DNA from: Qipengyuania vulgaris
Lineage (GTDB): Bacteria; Pseudomonadota; Alphaproteobacteria; Sphingomonadales; Sphingomonadaceae
Reading direction: 5' to 3'
DNA: 64,000 nt
Assembly (NCBI RefSeq): GCF_009827325.1
Contig: NZ_WTYC01000002.1
Location: 372,001-436,000, forward strand
Shown here: in pieces, positions 52,497 to 62,506 of the stretch
How the letters are laid out: each line of letters starts with the position of its first letter
How positions within the stretch are numbered: the first letter of the stretch is position 1
The notes under the pieces: model-generated
What the model was told of the DNA's origin: nothing
Database searches by the model: none
What the model saw: only the letters and a program-made list of their open reading frames with translations
Made by a program: the position numbers and the translations under genes

Positions 52497-55487
52497 TTAG
52501 AACTTGGCTCCTACCGCGACGCCATACCGCCGTGGATCGAGCGTAAAGATATTCGTGAAGTTACCCGACGATGCATCGGTCAGGTAGAGGCCGGTCACCG
52601 AGTCTGAATCGAACATGTTCTGGACGAAGCCCCTCACGTAGAAACGCTGGTCCGGTGAGTTGAGCTGGACCTGCGCGTTCGCCTGAACGAAAGGCTCGAT
52701 ACGGTTCACATTGCCGTTGAAGACATTTCCGTACTGCTCGCCAGTCATGGCAATGTCGACGCGCGGCACGAGCGACCAGCCGCTCCCAAATTCGGCGGTG
52801 TACTGAACCCCCACGGATGCCTTGAATTCAGGTGCCTGCGGTAGCTTGTTGCCTTTGAGGTTAACCTCCACACCGGGGCTAAGGACGCTGATCGGACCGA
52901 AACCGTCGAGTACTGGCTGCAAAGGCGCTAGGTCCGGATTTACCGAGCCGATCGCGCCCGCAGCAGCGGCAGCGTAAATGTCGCAGATGCCGAAGGCACC
53001 CGACGATGCGATACCGCTGTCATCCGGGAATTCGGTTGTTCCCTGAAGTCCGAAGAACGGATTGAGGAAACTTACGAAGCCATCGGCTCCAGCCCCGGTC
53101 ACTGCGCAAAGCGAACCATTGCCAAGGTCCTTGATGATCACGGCATCCGGATCGCCGCCACCTGGATCACGCGGGTTGGAGAAGAACTGATCTCCGGCAA
53201 CTTCTGCGTTGAGGTAGCTGACGTTCATGTTGATCAGCCAATTGTAGCTGGGCGAAATGATCGTCTCCAGTTCCACGCCCCAGATATCGGCATCAATCGT
53301 GTCATTGACCGATGTGCGGGCTACAATACGGCTTAGCTGGAGATCCTTGTATTTGTAGTAGAACCCGGTGAGGTTCACCTGCGCCGCACCGTTCAGGAAT
53401 GTATTCTTCGAACCGATCTCGAAGGCGTCGATGCTCTCCGAACCGAAGCTTTCATCGACGTCGAATACCGGTGAAAGTGGCGGGTTGATGCCGCCGGACT
53501 TGTATCCCCGCGAGTACGAGAAATAGAGGTTGCTGTCAGGGCTTACTTCGTAGTCTAGGACCGCACGGCCCGTGATTTCGTTGAAGGAAACGTCCCGCAC
53601 ATGGAGGGACTGGGGGCCATCAATACCCGGGTCCGCATCAAACCCGCCAGCGAATGGCGAAGTGAACGGATCTCCGTCGTTCGAGAAGGGATTGAGGAAG
53701 TCGGCCAATGTCGTCCGAGCCGAAACGGTCTTCGTATCGTCGTTGTAACGTAATCCACCGGTGAATTTCAAGCGGTCGGTAATATCGAAATAGACTTCGC
53801 CGAAGATACCGAAGCTTTCCAGTTTGAAGTCCGTCGTGTTGTTCCGGTACATCGACGTGGCGAGGTAGGATGGCGGCAGGCCATTCGCGAGCGCCGAAAA
53901 AGTACCCAGAATACCCGTGGCGTAATCGAGCCCGAATGCGTTCACATAATAGCTGTTTTCTTCGACTTCGGTCTCTGCGTAGATTCCACCCACTAGGAAA
54001 TTCAACGGGCCGTCGAAATCGCTCGATAGGATCGCTTCGGCAGACCAGGCCGTTTGGTACTGCACCGAGCGGTCGAATGAGAGCGGCACGTCGGAACAGA
54101 TCGAATTGCCTTCGTAGGACCCGAGGTTCTCGTCGTCATTGTCCGATGTGCAGAGCACGCCGTTCGGACCGTTCGGAATAAGTGCCTCGGCGATCGGCGA
54201 GAAATACGCGCTCGTTCCCGGAACGAAGCCGATGATGGCGCCGGTATCGGGATCGGTAATCGGCACGCCGTTATCGGCAAAGAATTGCAGCGTGTTCAGA
54301 CCTGCTGCGTAGCCACTGCGATCGAGCACGCCGAGGTTGTAATCCTGGCGGGAGTCGACCGTCGTTTCCTGATACAGTCCGGTTACCGACAGGTTCATCG
54401 CACCCAGCCCCTGATCGAGATGGGCCTGAACCTGCAATTCGTCCGCGAAATATTCGGGCGTGAATGGCGTATTGACCTGCCGGACGTCGTCCGGTTCGTC
54501 GAAATTGGCAAATCCGTCCGGCCCATACACGCTACCGAGGGCGAAGGACTCCGGTATTCCCTGGATACGGAACAATTCGACCGAGGTCAGCACGGAGGCG
54601 AGCGTGGCATTGGCATGGGTGCTGTCGAAATCGCGACGCGTATTTAGGCAGCCAAGCACGCCCGTGGGATCACGCTGACAGGTCTGCTTCTGGATACGAA
54701 GCCGATCGTCGTTCTCACGGAAATAGAAGCCCATGAGGTCGATGGTCGTGGACGCCGTGGGCTCGAACCGCAAGGAGCCGCGAATGGCATACATGTCGCG
54801 GCCGTCTATGCGCGTGTCGTCATATAGATTTTCCGTATAGCCATCGCGGTTGAGATAATAGCCCGCCAGCCGAACCCCGATCGCATCACCGATCGGCACG
54901 TTGACCATACCCTTGACCCGGACGCTCTCGTAATTGCCGTATTCGAATTCGGCCGCCGCTCCGAAGCCCGAAAGGTCGGGCTTGGCGGTCACCACATTGA
55001 CGACGCCAGAGGTCGCATTTCGGCCGAAGAGCGTTCCTTGGGGACCGCGCAGAACTTCGACGCGCTCAAGATCGAAATACTCGGTTTCGAAAAGACGCGT
55101 TCCGAAAAGGGGCGATCCGTTTACGTGAATGGCTGTCGCCGCATCGCAGGTGACACCCACACACAAGTCGCCGATACCGCGAATGGTGAAGCTGGACGCC
55201 GTAAAGTTGGATTTCGTGAACGATACGTTGGGCAGCGTGAGTTGGAGGTCGCTGGCGTTCTCGATCTGCTGTGCCTCGAGCGCTTCGCTGTCGAACGCGC
55301 TGACTGCAATGGGAACTTCCTGCAGGCTCTGCGCCTGGCGCTGAGCGGTCACGATAATGATACGTTCGTTGGTGGTTTCTTCCGCGATTCCGGATTCGCT
55401 GTCGCCTCCGGTAACATCTTGAGCGTAAGCTGGAACTGCAAAAGCACCGGCACAGATGCCAGCCATCAGGGTTGCCCTGATCCTCAT
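52497..55487 (-). CDS. TonB-dependent receptor, sphingomonad type
   Basis: Outer-membrane barrel of 996 residues that takes up a large substrate with energy from TonB. The signal peptide is MRIRATLMAGICAGAFAVPA with cleavage near AYA-QD. A TonB box-like RIIIVTAQRQAQSLQEVPIA and the plug (NVSFTKSNFTASSFTIRGIG, GPQGTLFGRNATSGVVNV) precede a large barrel that ends YGVAVGAKF. GGAGAGGGATT precedes ATG 55487. The substrate is unknown; no siderophore-type neighbour is present. Confidence 0.93.
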   Translation of the reverse strand: MRIRATLMAGICAGAFAVPAYAQDVTGGDSESGIAEETTNERIIIVTAQRQAQSLQEVPIAVSAFDSEALEAQQIENASDLQLTLPNVSFTKSNFTASSFTIRGIGDLCVGVTCDAATAIHVNGSPLFGTRLFETEYFDLERVEVLRGPQGTLFGRNATSGVVNVVTAKPDLSGFGAAAEFEYGNYESVRVKGMVNVPIGDAIGVRLAGYYLNRDGYTENLYDDTRIDGRDMYAIRGSLRFEPTASTTIDLMGFYFRENDDRLRIQKQTCQRDPTGVLGCLNTRRDFDSTHANATLASVLTSVELFRIQGIPESFALGSVYGPDGFANFDEPDDVRQVNTPFTPEYFADELQVQAHLDQGLGAMNLSVTGLYQETTVDSRQDYNLGVLDRSGYAAGLNTLQFFADNGVPITDPDTGAIIGFVPGTSAYFSPIAEALIPNGPNGVLCTSDNDDENLGSYEGNSICSDVPLSFDRSVQYQTAWSAEAILSSDFDGPLNFLVGGIYAETEVEENSYYVNAFGLDYATGILGTFSALANGLPPSYLATSMYRNNTTDFKLESFGIFGEVYFDITDRLKFTGGLRYNDDTKTVSARTTLADFLNPFSNDGDPFTSPFAGGFDADPGIDGPQSLHVRDVSFNEITGRAVLDYEVSPDSNLYFSYSRGYKSGGINPPLSPVFDVDESFGSESIDAFEIGSKNTFLNGAAQVNLTGFYYKYKDLQLSRIVARTSVNDTIDADIWGVELETIISPSYNWLINMNVSYLNAEVAGDQFFSNPRDPGGGDPDAVIIKDLGNGSLCAVTGAGADGFVSFLNPFFGLQGTTEFPDDSGIASSGAFGICDIYAAAAAGAIGSVNPDLAPLQPVLDGFGPISVLSPGVEVNLKGNKLPQAPEFKASVGVQYTAEFGSGWSLVPRVDIAMTGEQYGNVFNGNVNRIEPFVQANAQVQLNSPDQRFYVRGFVQNMFDSDSVTGLYLTDASSGNFTNIFTLDPRRYGVAVGAKF

Positions 55488-55696
55488 AATCCCTCTCCTC
55501 ATCCCTCACCTCTCATGACGGAGGCCCGGGAGGAAACTATCACACATTCGTATGCAAACAAGGTTTTGCGCAGGAATGTTGCGCACAATCGAGCGCTTGC
55601 GATTTGTTGTTGCAACGCAGCAAACTTGGGATTCTAAATTTCCGCTACGGCATTGGGATGTAAGGCTTCGCTTACCCTACGGCATTGCTGGTAGTG
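55488..55696. other. Spacer between virB11 and the TonB receptor gene
   Basis: About 209 bases upstream of the receptor gene (-) and downstream of the virB operon (-). It is relatively AT-rich (for example CGCAGGAATGTTGCGCAC, TTGTTGTTGCAACG) and should hold the receptor promoter. No intrinsic terminator for the virB operon is clear. Confidence 0.4.
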
Positions 55697-56722
55697 TCAA
55701 AGCAACTCGTGGCTTTGGGCGATGTGTGCAATGCCCCGCTTCCCGCTTGAATCGCGGCTGAGTTGCACGAAGACATCGATTACGCTGGCAGCGTAGGCGA
55801 TTGTATCCGCCCTGGTCAGACCTATGCCGGTTTGCATCACCATTAGCGACAACTGCTCGAGCGCTCCGCTCAGGGAGTTGGCATGAATGGTCGAAAAGCT
55901 GCCCGGGTGCCCGGTGTTGATGGCGCGCAGGAAGCTGACGCTTTCGGCGCCCCGCAATTCTCCCAGCACGATCCGATCCGGGCGCAGTCGAAGAGCAGCC
56001 TGCAGCAGTTCGTTTGCGGTGACCTTCGCTTCGCCCAGCTCGCCTTTTACGGCGACCAGACCCACACCGTTCTCTCCGGGTAGTTTGAGTTCCGGCGTAT
56101 CCTCCACCAATACCACGCGTTCCTGCTTGGGAATTTCTCCAAGCATGGCGTTGAGGAAGGTGGTCTTGCCGGTGCTGGTACCGCCTGAAACAAGAATGGT
56201 GCGACGCTGGCGGATCGCTTCGCGCAGGAAGGGTACAGGCTCCGCCTGGGCATCGGGCATTGCGCCCTGTTCTGCTGGCTTCAGTGGCCCGGTGTCATAA
56301 GCGTCGAGCGGAAGGTCCAGCCTCCTGTGACGCCTGATCGCCATGGCCCAATGCTTGCGCGCTGCTGGCGGTCCGCAGAACTGCACGCGCGCGCCGTCAG
56401 GCAAGGTAGCACCCAGCAAGGGGTGTTCCCGGTTGATTCCCTGATGGCTTACCCGAGCAACCTGTTCGGCGAGGCGCTGGATCAAACGGTCGTCGATATC
56501 GGGACGGACGATCTTCTGCATTCCGCCTGCCGCCGCGTCTTCGACCCAGATTTCTCCGGGGCGGTTGACGAGGATTTCCGTTACCGTGTCGCGCTCCAGC
56601 CATTCTGCGAATGGCCTGAGATAGGCTTCGAGATAGACGCTGCGTTCGCCTTGCAGGTCGACATTCGGCGCGTCTTCTTCCGGATGTTCGTCCAGCAGGA
56701 AAGGATGGATATCGGCGCTCAC
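55697..56722 (-). CDS. virB11: Type IV secretion ATPase VirB11
   Basis: Hexameric AAA-type ATPase of the T4SS at the inner membrane. The 341-residue protein has VTEILVNRPGEIWVEDAAA in the N-terminal domain and Walker A SGGTSTGKTTFLNAML, ASP/His boxes VEDTPELKL and the GELRGAESVSFLRAIN Walker B region. Typical length. It starts 13 nt after virB10 ends and is the last gene of the operon. Confidence 0.95.
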   Translation of the reverse strand: MSADIHPFLLDEHPEEDAPNVDLQGERSVYLEAYLRPFAEWLERDTVTEILVNRPGEIWVEDAAAGGMQKIVRPDIDDRLIQRLAEQVARVSHQGINREHPLLGATLPDGARVQFCGPPAARKHWAMAIRRHRRLDLPLDAYDTGPLKPAEQGAMPDAQAEPVPFLREAIRQRRTILVSGGTSTGKTTFLNAMLGEIPKQERVVLVEDTPELKLPGENGVGLVAVKGELGEAKVTANELLQAALRLRPDRIVLGELRGAESVSFLRAINTGHPGSFSTIHANSLSGALEQLSLMVMQTGIGLTRADTIAYAASVIDVFVQLSRDSSGKRGIAHIAQSHELL

Positions 56723-56735
56723 CGGATGAACTGGA

Positions 56736-57851
56736 TCAGCTTACACGCGAAAAATCGAGATCGCGCGCGGTGAAGATGCGGATCGGTTCTCCCTGGCGGA
56801 CCCGCACGGTCGGCCCGCGTTGCCCGTCCTGCTGGGCTGCCGTGGCTGCTGCTGACTGGCTTGCACCCCCAAGGACGATGCCGCCCGCTCCGCCGGTGGC
56901 CAGCGTTCCCAGTCCGCCGACGACCGAGAGCAACATGGCCGATCCGAAGCGCTTGAAGAACCCGTTGCCGGACACCTCTCCCGCGAGACCCGTCGTGCCA
57001 TCGAACCCGATGGCAGGCGAAGCCAGATTGACCGATGCTCCATCAGGCCGGATCAGCCGGGTCCAGATGACATATGCGCGTTTCTGGCCGTTCTGCATTC
57101 CGGATTGGTATTGACCGATCAGGCGGCTCGAACGCGGGACAAGGACCCGCCTGCCGTCGAAGCTGCGGACATCCTGGCTCACCACGGCGCGGACATAGCC
57201 GGGCACATTGGTATCGATCGCAGTCTCCAGGATTGCCGGGATCAGCGTACCCTGCGTGACCGTAGTCGATGGATTGGTCATCGCCTTGGCCTGCGCAGGA
57301 GCACCGCCAACGCCGCCAACGCGGCTTGCGAAATCGCCAGCAGAATTGCCAGTCGCAGTTTCGGCGCCGCCTTCCGCAGCTTCCATTGCCACACCCTCGG
57401 CCGCCGCTGCTAGCGCGCTGCTGGAATCGAAGACGACAGTTGGATTGTTATAGGGATTGCCCATCGCCTGCGGTTCGGGAGCTGCGGAAAGTACAGGTGC
57501 GGGAGCCGGATCGGCCATTGCGGCCTGCTGCGCCGGGGTCGGGCGTTCGATCGTGACCGCGGGAGGCGCGGCGGGTGTGGCAGCCGGTTGCGCAGCTACT
57601 TGCGGGTTTCCAACGCCCTGCGGTTCCGGGACGCGAGCTGAATCCATGCTCCAGAGCGTCACTGCACCGAGTCCGGCGACGATAGCGATCCCGGCGACCA
57701 TACCCATGGCATCGCCCTTGCCACCCGGCCGCGCAACCGCAGGGAACGCGTTGCGCTGCGCAAGATCGATGATCTCGGCATCGCTATCGTCACGCGGGTC
57801 GGTATCGTTGGCGACCGTGGTGTTTTCCGGGATGCGGTTGGCAAGGCGCAT
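56736..57851 (-). CDS. virB10: VirB10/TrbI, T4SS core channel protein
   Basis: VirB10 spans inner and outer membrane in the T4SS core. The 371-residue product has a cytosolic N-terminus (about 1-48), one membrane helix (MGMVAGIAIVAGLGAVTLW), a Pro-rich periplasmic region (PAATPAAPPAVTIERPTPA) and the conserved TrbI domain (AILETAIDTNVPGYVRAVVS, VLVPRSSRLIGQYQSG). The helical antenna part near FFKRFGSAMLLSVVGGLGTL is present. Its ATG at 57851 shares one base with the virB9 stop (TAATG). Confidence 0.94.
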   Translation of the reverse strand: MRLANRIPENTTVANDTDPRDDSDAEIIDLAQRNAFPAVARPGGKGDAMGMVAGIAIVAGLGAVTLWSMDSARVPEPQGVGNPQVAAQPAATPAAPPAVTIERPTPAQQAAMADPAPAPVLSAAPEPQAMGNPYNNPTVVFDSSSALAAAAEGVAMEAAEGGAETATGNSAGDFASRVGGVGGAPAQAKAMTNPSTTVTQGTLIPAILETAIDTNVPGYVRAVVSQDVRSFDGRRVLVPRSSRLIGQYQSGMQNGQKRAYVIWTRLIRPDGASVNLASPAIGFDGTTGLAGEVSGNGFFKRFGSAMLLSVVGGLGTLATGGAGGIVLGGASQSAAATAAQQDGQRGPTVRVRQGEPIRIFTARDLDFSRVS

Positions 57852-58633
57852 TACTTGTCTCCCCTCTGGGCGAATTCGGCATCGGAACGCTGGGCGGATG
57901 CACGCTCGGGTCCGAAATTGACGAGCGTGGCACTTTCTTCACCCGCACGCAGGATAATCGAACGCGGCACGCCATCGATGACGATGGTGTCGCCGCGCAC
58001 GGTGTAATTGACCGGACCTTCATCGCCCTTAGCATTGGTTACGAGGATAGCCGGTACGTCGCGGCCGACCGGCCATGTAAGGAACGTGGCCTCGCCATCA
58101 TCGAAGGCGCGCTCGGGCAGTAAGGCCGTATCGCCCTCACCGTTCCAGGCAAAGTTGAGATCGGCTGGATCGACCGCGGAGAAAGGATCGGCCGGAGTCT
58201 CCGGCTGCTGGGCGGCGGCCTGTGCCAGCTCCGCCTTGCGCGCTTCTTCCTCGGGATCAATCGGATAGTCGAAGCGCAACACATAGAGCGGCTTCGCATT
58301 CGGGCTGGCAACGAGGTCGAACAGGTAGGTGCGCTTGCTGGTCACCACTGTGAGATTGGTGGCCGCGCGCGGCTCGAGCGGTTTCACGAACAGGATGTTG
58401 GCGCGCTTGTTCGGCGTGACCTGCCATGTCTGCGAATTGCCGATCGCCACATTCTCGATCGTCTCATCCTCACCGAAAATGATGCTGGCCTGCACATTGA
58501 CGCGGCCCGGAAGCGTGAAAACTTCCGTCTCGTCATACATGACCTCCTGCAGGCGCGGGTCGGCAAGTGCCGGTGTAGCGCACAAAGGCAGGACGACAGA
58601 AAGGGCAAGCGCGGAAAGTAGCGCGCGTTTCAT
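57851..58633 (-). CDS. virB9: VirB9/TrbG, T4SS outer-core protein
   Basis: A 260-residue periplasmic protein with signal peptide MKRALLSALALSVVLPLCAT. Conserved TrbG parts are VNVQASIIFGEDETIENVAI, SQTWQVTPNKRANILFVKP and YLFDLVASPNAKPLYVLRF in the N-domain and the C-domain LLPERAFDDGEATFLTWPVG. It forms the outer ring with VirB10; VirB7, the usual lipoprotein partner, is not encoded here. The start overlaps virB6 (ATGA). Confidence 0.94.
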   Translation of the reverse strand: MKRALLSALALSVVLPLCATPALADPRLQEVMYDETEVFTLPGRVNVQASIIFGEDETIENVAIGNSQTWQVTPNKRANILFVKPLEPRAATNLTVVTSKRTYLFDLVASPNAKPLYVLRFDYPIDPEEEARKAELAQAAAQQPETPADPFSAVDPADLNFAWNGEGDTALLPERAFDDGEATFLTWPVGRDVPAILVTNAKGDEGPVNYTVRGDTIVIDGVPRSIILRAGEESATLVNFGPERASAQRSDAEFAQRGDK

Positions 58634-59802
58634 GAGTGTTTCTCCGTTGAACCGAGACTGCGCGGGGGGGCCGATTTGAACCGGCTGCCGATACCGGACG
58701 TGCGGCTTGGACCGGCGGCGACCGGTCCGGTCTGTGCGCCGCCTGATGCGGTCGCATATACCTTGGTTGTGCGCGAGGTTGTTCCTGCCCCACTGTCATT
58801 GGCCGCAGCGCTGGTGGCGATGGCCGAGACGTCGATGCGCCGGGCCTGCTCGCTCGCCTGGGTGGCGGCCTGCGCCTGCGCAAGCGGCTGCGAGACATAT
58901 GTTGTCGCAGCGGGAGCGGGCAGTGAGCCGCTGCTGCTCTCCTCTTTCGACGGAACGAGACCGAAGACCGTCCATCCGGATACCATCGCTCCGGCAACTT
59001 TCAGCACCATGATCATCAGTGCGACATGCACCGCCCCGATCATGAAAAAGGCCATGCCTGCCTGCGCCGGAACGACACCCGGCTGTGCCGTGAGCGCTGA
59101 AAGGATGGGAACTGCGAGTTCGAGCATGATCGAGCCACCCAGAACCGCGAAGAGCGGTGCCAGAGCGCACATTACCACGCCTTTCAGCCAACCTGTGAAG
59201 AGGCCTCGCGTACCGTTGAACAGCGCCAGCACGACGAAGACTGGCCCCAGAGCAACGAGGATGCCGAGCGCGATCTTGGTGGTGACCAGCAAACCTACGG
59301 TGCCGAGCATGAACAGCATCGCGCCGAGCCACATCATCCCGTGGGGTGAAAACGCCGAGAAATCCTGATTATTGCCGCTGGCTTCCTGGATCGCAATGAA
59401 GACGACATCGATCTTCTGCGCGAAGACGTCGGTTGCGGAACCCTGCGTACCGGTCAGCTGACCCGCCAACCAGTCTGGCGCGAGAACGAACATGTTCCAC
59501 ACCACGCTCTGGTAGGCGACCCAGCTCGTCGCGAAGGTCAGCACGAGCCCGAGGGTCATCATGCGCGGCACCAGCGCGCGGACCCCGATATTGGTTCGGC
59601 CGGTCAGCAGCAGGAAGCCGAAGATCGCGATATACAGAGTGAGAATTATCGTAAGTGTGGTGCCAAGTGCGCCGCCCGGCGCGAACAGCTTGCCGAAAGC
59701 CTGCGCGCTTGCTTCGCCCGCCACGCAGTCAACGCTCCGCAGCGCTGCGGCGACGCCGTTGCCTACCTGCTGGGCGACTTGCTGGCACGCAGCGCTGGTC
59801 AT
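58630..59802 (-). CDS. virB6: VirB6/TrbL, T4SS polytopic inner-membrane protein
   Basis: A 390-residue protein with several membrane helices (LTIILTLYIAIFGFLLLTG, MMWLGAMLFMLGTVGLLVTT, LAVPILSALTAQPG region) and the conserved VirB6 FALG-like loop. N-terminal MTSAACQQVAQQVGNGVAAA carries Cys pairs. The C-terminal 100 residues are polar (Ala/Ser/Thr-rich). It acts as a channel component. It overlaps virB4 by ATGA. Confidence 0.9.
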   Translation of the reverse strand: MTSAACQQVAQQVGNGVAAALRSVDCVAGEASAQAFGKLFAPGGALGTTLTIILTLYIAIFGFLLLTGRTNIGVRALVPRMMTLGLVLTFATSWVAYQSVVWNMFVLAPDWLAGQLTGTQGSATDVFAQKIDVVFIAIQEASGNNQDFSAFSPHGMMWLGAMLFMLGTVGLLVTTKIALGILVALGPVFVVLALFNGTRGLFTGWLKGVVMCALAPLFAVLGGSIMLELAVPILSALTAQPGVVPAQAGMAFFMIGAVHVALMIMVLKVAGAMVSGWTVFGLVPSKEESSSGSLPAPAATTYVSQPLAQAQAATQASEQARRIDVSAIATSAAANDSGAGTTSRTTKVYATASGGAQTGPVAAGPSRTSGIGSRFKSAPPRSLGSTEKHS

Positions 59803-62231
59803 TCTGCGGCCAATCCTATTTCGAAATCATCGCCCATGGCATCGTTCGGCCCGCCCGGCCACGCGGAGCCAGTAAGCGTGGGATACCAGTCGGCGGGCGC
59901 ATCGCCCATGGCTGCGCGCAGCACGTCGAGACGACGAACCGAACTCTCGCGGCCCGAAAGCAGTGTCAGCACTTCGGGCGCACCTGAAAGATCCAGGCGC
60001 ACTACTACGCTTGCATCGGGTTGGCGCACGAGGAAGCAGCGGCTGTGTGCGGGCAGGCTGCGGATCAGCGCCAGCTCGTGGCTCGTCAGGCCGAACCCGT
60101 CACAGTAATCCTCTGCGCGGGCGCGGGAGTTGGGCATGAAGACCATGGTCGCGGTCTGCTCGACCAATGCGGTGGAAATACGGCTTTCCAGCGCATCGCG
60201 GGCAGACTGCGTGGCGAAACCGACGAGTGCGTTGCGTTTACGCAACGTCTTGAGCCAGTCGCGGATGCGGGCTGCGAATACCTCGTCGTCGAGCGCCTTC
60301 CACCCCTCATCGATCAGGATCATCGTGGGCTTGCCGTCCAGACGTTCTTCTATCCGGTGAAATAGGTACATCATGACCGGTGTGCGCAACTTCGGGTTTT
60401 CAAGCAGCGCGGTCATGTCGAAGCCGAGCACGCGCGCGGTTAGGTCCAGCTTGTCTTCGGCATTGTCGAAGAGCCAAGCATTCTCGCCCTCCCCGATCCA
60501 AGCGCCCAGGCGATCCGCCAGATCGCCGGGCTGCGGGCGGCGACTTCCCGAAAGCAGTTCCTTGAAATTGCGTAGGCGGCGCAGGCTTGCGTCATTTGCA
60601 TAAGCGGCATCGACCGCATGCGCTATCGTCGCGTCCTCTTCCGGGCCCTCCGCCTTGAGCAGGACCGACAGCCAGTCGCGCAGGAACGCCTTGTTTCCCG
60701 CCGTGTCGGGCAAAGCCATCGGGTTGAACCCGGTCGGCTCGCCAGCCCGGATACTGTCGTAGCTTCCGCCGATGCCGCGGACGAACAGTTCGGCACCGCG
60801 ATCCTTGTCGAACAGGATCGTACGGGGCGCGAATTTCTGCGCCTGCGCGGCAAGGAAGTTCATAACCACGGTCTTGCCTGAACCGGACGGCCCGATGACC
60901 GAGAAATTGCCCAGGTCGCCGTGATGGAAATTGAAGAAGAAGGGCGTCGCGCTGGTGGTTTCCAGCAGCGTCACCGCCTCGCCCCAGTGATTGCCCTGCG
61001 CTTGCCCGAGCGCGAATCCATGGAGGCTGCCGAAGCTCGCCATATTTGCGCTCGAAATCAGAGCGCGGCGGACGAGATAGCCTTCGTTGCCTGGGAACTG
61101 GCCCCAGAAGGCCGGTTCGAGATTGGTGTCCTCGCGAACGGCGATCGCACCGGTATCTGCAAGCGCGGCGGCACAGGCGGCGGTAGCATCGTCGAGCCGG
61201 CCGAGGTCACGTTCCTTGACCATAACGGTCAGGTGATGATCGCCAAACCCGACTGCGCCATTACCCAGCGCATCGCGCGCGGCCATCATGTCGGCTCGTT
61301 CGGCGGCAGCCTCTTCATCTGCACTCTTGAGGCGGCGGATCGCAAGGTCCATCCGTTCGCGGGCAGTCTGGCGCTCGGCGGGCGCATAACTTTCGGAAAC
61401 GACCATCTCGAACGGCAGGCGCAGAAGCCCATCGAGCAAGCCCGGACTGGTCGCTTCGGGATAATCCTTGAGGCCGAGAATAGAGGCGAAATCGGGCGAT
61501 CCCGAACCACGCATTTCGAGCGCGTCGAGACCGAAGCTCACGCGGCGATAAGGCAGCATCATGCCGAGATCGACATCATCCGATGGCTTGCGGACCGGGC
61601 GCATCTCGCCATTGTAGAGAGCCGAAAGCAGCTCCAGCATTTCCGAATTCACATTGCCTTGCGGCCCAACGTAGTCCCCGAGGACCGTTGCCCCGTAAGC
61701 CTGCAAGGAAGCGACCAATCCTTGCGATGCCGCCCTCAGCGATCGCAGATCTTTCGGATCGGCTTCCAGTTCGTGATTGCGACGCTTCGCTCTCTTCGAA
61801 ATCCGTTCGACCAGGCCAGCCTTGCCTCTTGCGGGGCGCCGGATCAGCGTGATGAACTGGTCGTTCACGAACAACTGGCCGGAGCCGAGACGTTCCTTCC
61901 ACCGGGCATCGATATGGCGACTGATCGGATCGGGGAATTCCGCGTCGAGTTCCACCGAGACACGGCGACGAATGACGTGGTGATACATGACGAAACGCGC
62001 GTCGAGCGTGCTGCGGAGCATTACCTCGCGCGTGGCGGCATGAGCGTTGAGGGCTTCGCTATCCTCCGTCTCGAAAAGGAGGCCGGGAACCTGGATCGCA
62101 GTCATCAAGCTGCCGTCGCGCATCAGTACGGTATGCTCGTCGACTAGCCTGGCATAGGGTAGCCGATCGCCCGCGCGAGCCTCTTTCGCACTCCACGAAG
62201 CGGGCCCGATCCATTTATCCTTACGCGGCAT
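59799..62231 (-). CDS. virB4: VirB4, T4SS ATPase
   Basis: The largest T4SS ATPase, 810 residues. Walker A is VIGPSGSGKTVVMNFLAAQ, Walker B is ILIDEGWKALDDEVFAARIR, followed by NALVGFATQSARDAL and the ATPase C-terminal motif. The N-terminal CagE-type part is complete (ERISKRAKRRNHE etc.). It powers assembly of the channel. Its start overlaps virB3 by 11 nt. Start MPRKDKWIGPASW fits. Confidence 0.95.
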   Translation of the reverse strand: MPRKDKWIGPASWSAKEARAGDRLPYARLVDEHTVLMRDGSLMTAIQVPGLLFETEDSEALNAHAATREVMLRSTLDARFVMYHHVIRRRVSVELDAEFPDPISRHIDARWKERLGSGQLFVNDQFITLIRRPARGKAGLVERISKRAKRRNHELEADPKDLRSLRAASQGLVASLQAYGATVLGDYVGPQGNVNSEMLELLSALYNGEMRPVRKPSDDVDLGMMLPYRRVSFGLDALEMRGSGSPDFASILGLKDYPEATSPGLLDGLLRLPFEMVVSESYAPAERQTARERMDLAIRRLKSADEEAAAERADMMAARDALGNGAVGFGDHHLTVMVKERDLGRLDDATAACAAALADTGAIAVREDTNLEPAFWGQFPGNEGYLVRRALISSANMASFGSLHGFALGQAQGNHWGEAVTLLETTSATPFFFNFHHGDLGNFSVIGPSGSGKTVVMNFLAAQAQKFAPRTILFDKDRGAELFVRGIGGSYDSIRAGEPTGFNPMALPDTAGNKAFLRDWLSVLLKAEGPEEDATIAHAVDAAYANDASLRRLRNFKELLSGSRRPQPGDLADRLGAWIGEGENAWLFDNAEDKLDLTARVLGFDMTALLENPKLRTPVMMYLFHRIEERLDGKPTMILIDEGWKALDDEVFAARIRDWLKTLRKRNALVGFATQSARDALESRISTALVEQTATMVFMPNSRARAEDYCDGFGLTSHELALIRSLPAHSRCFLVRQPDASVVVRLDLSGAPEVLTLLSGRESSVRRLDVLRAAMGDAPADWYPTLTGSAWPGGPNDAMGDDFEIGLAAE

Positions 62232-62505
62232 AGCTGTTACACCCCCAGCGCTTATAGTTCTTCACGCGCGGGCATTTCGACACCTTGGTCATCCAGAGGT
62301 CGAAAATGCGCGGCTCGCGCAGGCAGGCGAAATAGCCGACCCCGTGCATCACCAGCGCCGCGAACAGCGCCCAGAAACTGCCGGTGATCAGGAACACCTC
62401 GGTCGTCACCACCCCGTTGATGATGAAATAGTTGAACGTCACGCCCGCAAACATCTGCGGCCGCGTAAGCGCCCTGTGGACGGGGTGGCGGACGAGCGCA
62501 GTCAT
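62221..62505 (-). CDS. virB3: VirB3, small T4SS inner-membrane protein
   Basis: From the ATG at 62505 the product is 94 residues, starting MTALVRHPVHRALTRPQMF, with two hydrophobic stretches (FNYFIINGVVTTEVFLITGS; FWALFAALVMHGVGYFACL) and the typical LREPRIFDLWMTK end. VirB3 associates with VirB4; their genes overlap by 11 nt. A longer start at 62550 runs into virB2 and is not used. Confidence 0.9.
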   Translation of the reverse strand: MTALVRHPVHRALTRPQMFAGVTFNYFIINGVVTTEVFLITGSFWALFAALVMHGVGYFACLREPRIFDLWMTKVSKCPRVKNYKRWGCNSYAA

Positions 62506-62506
62506 G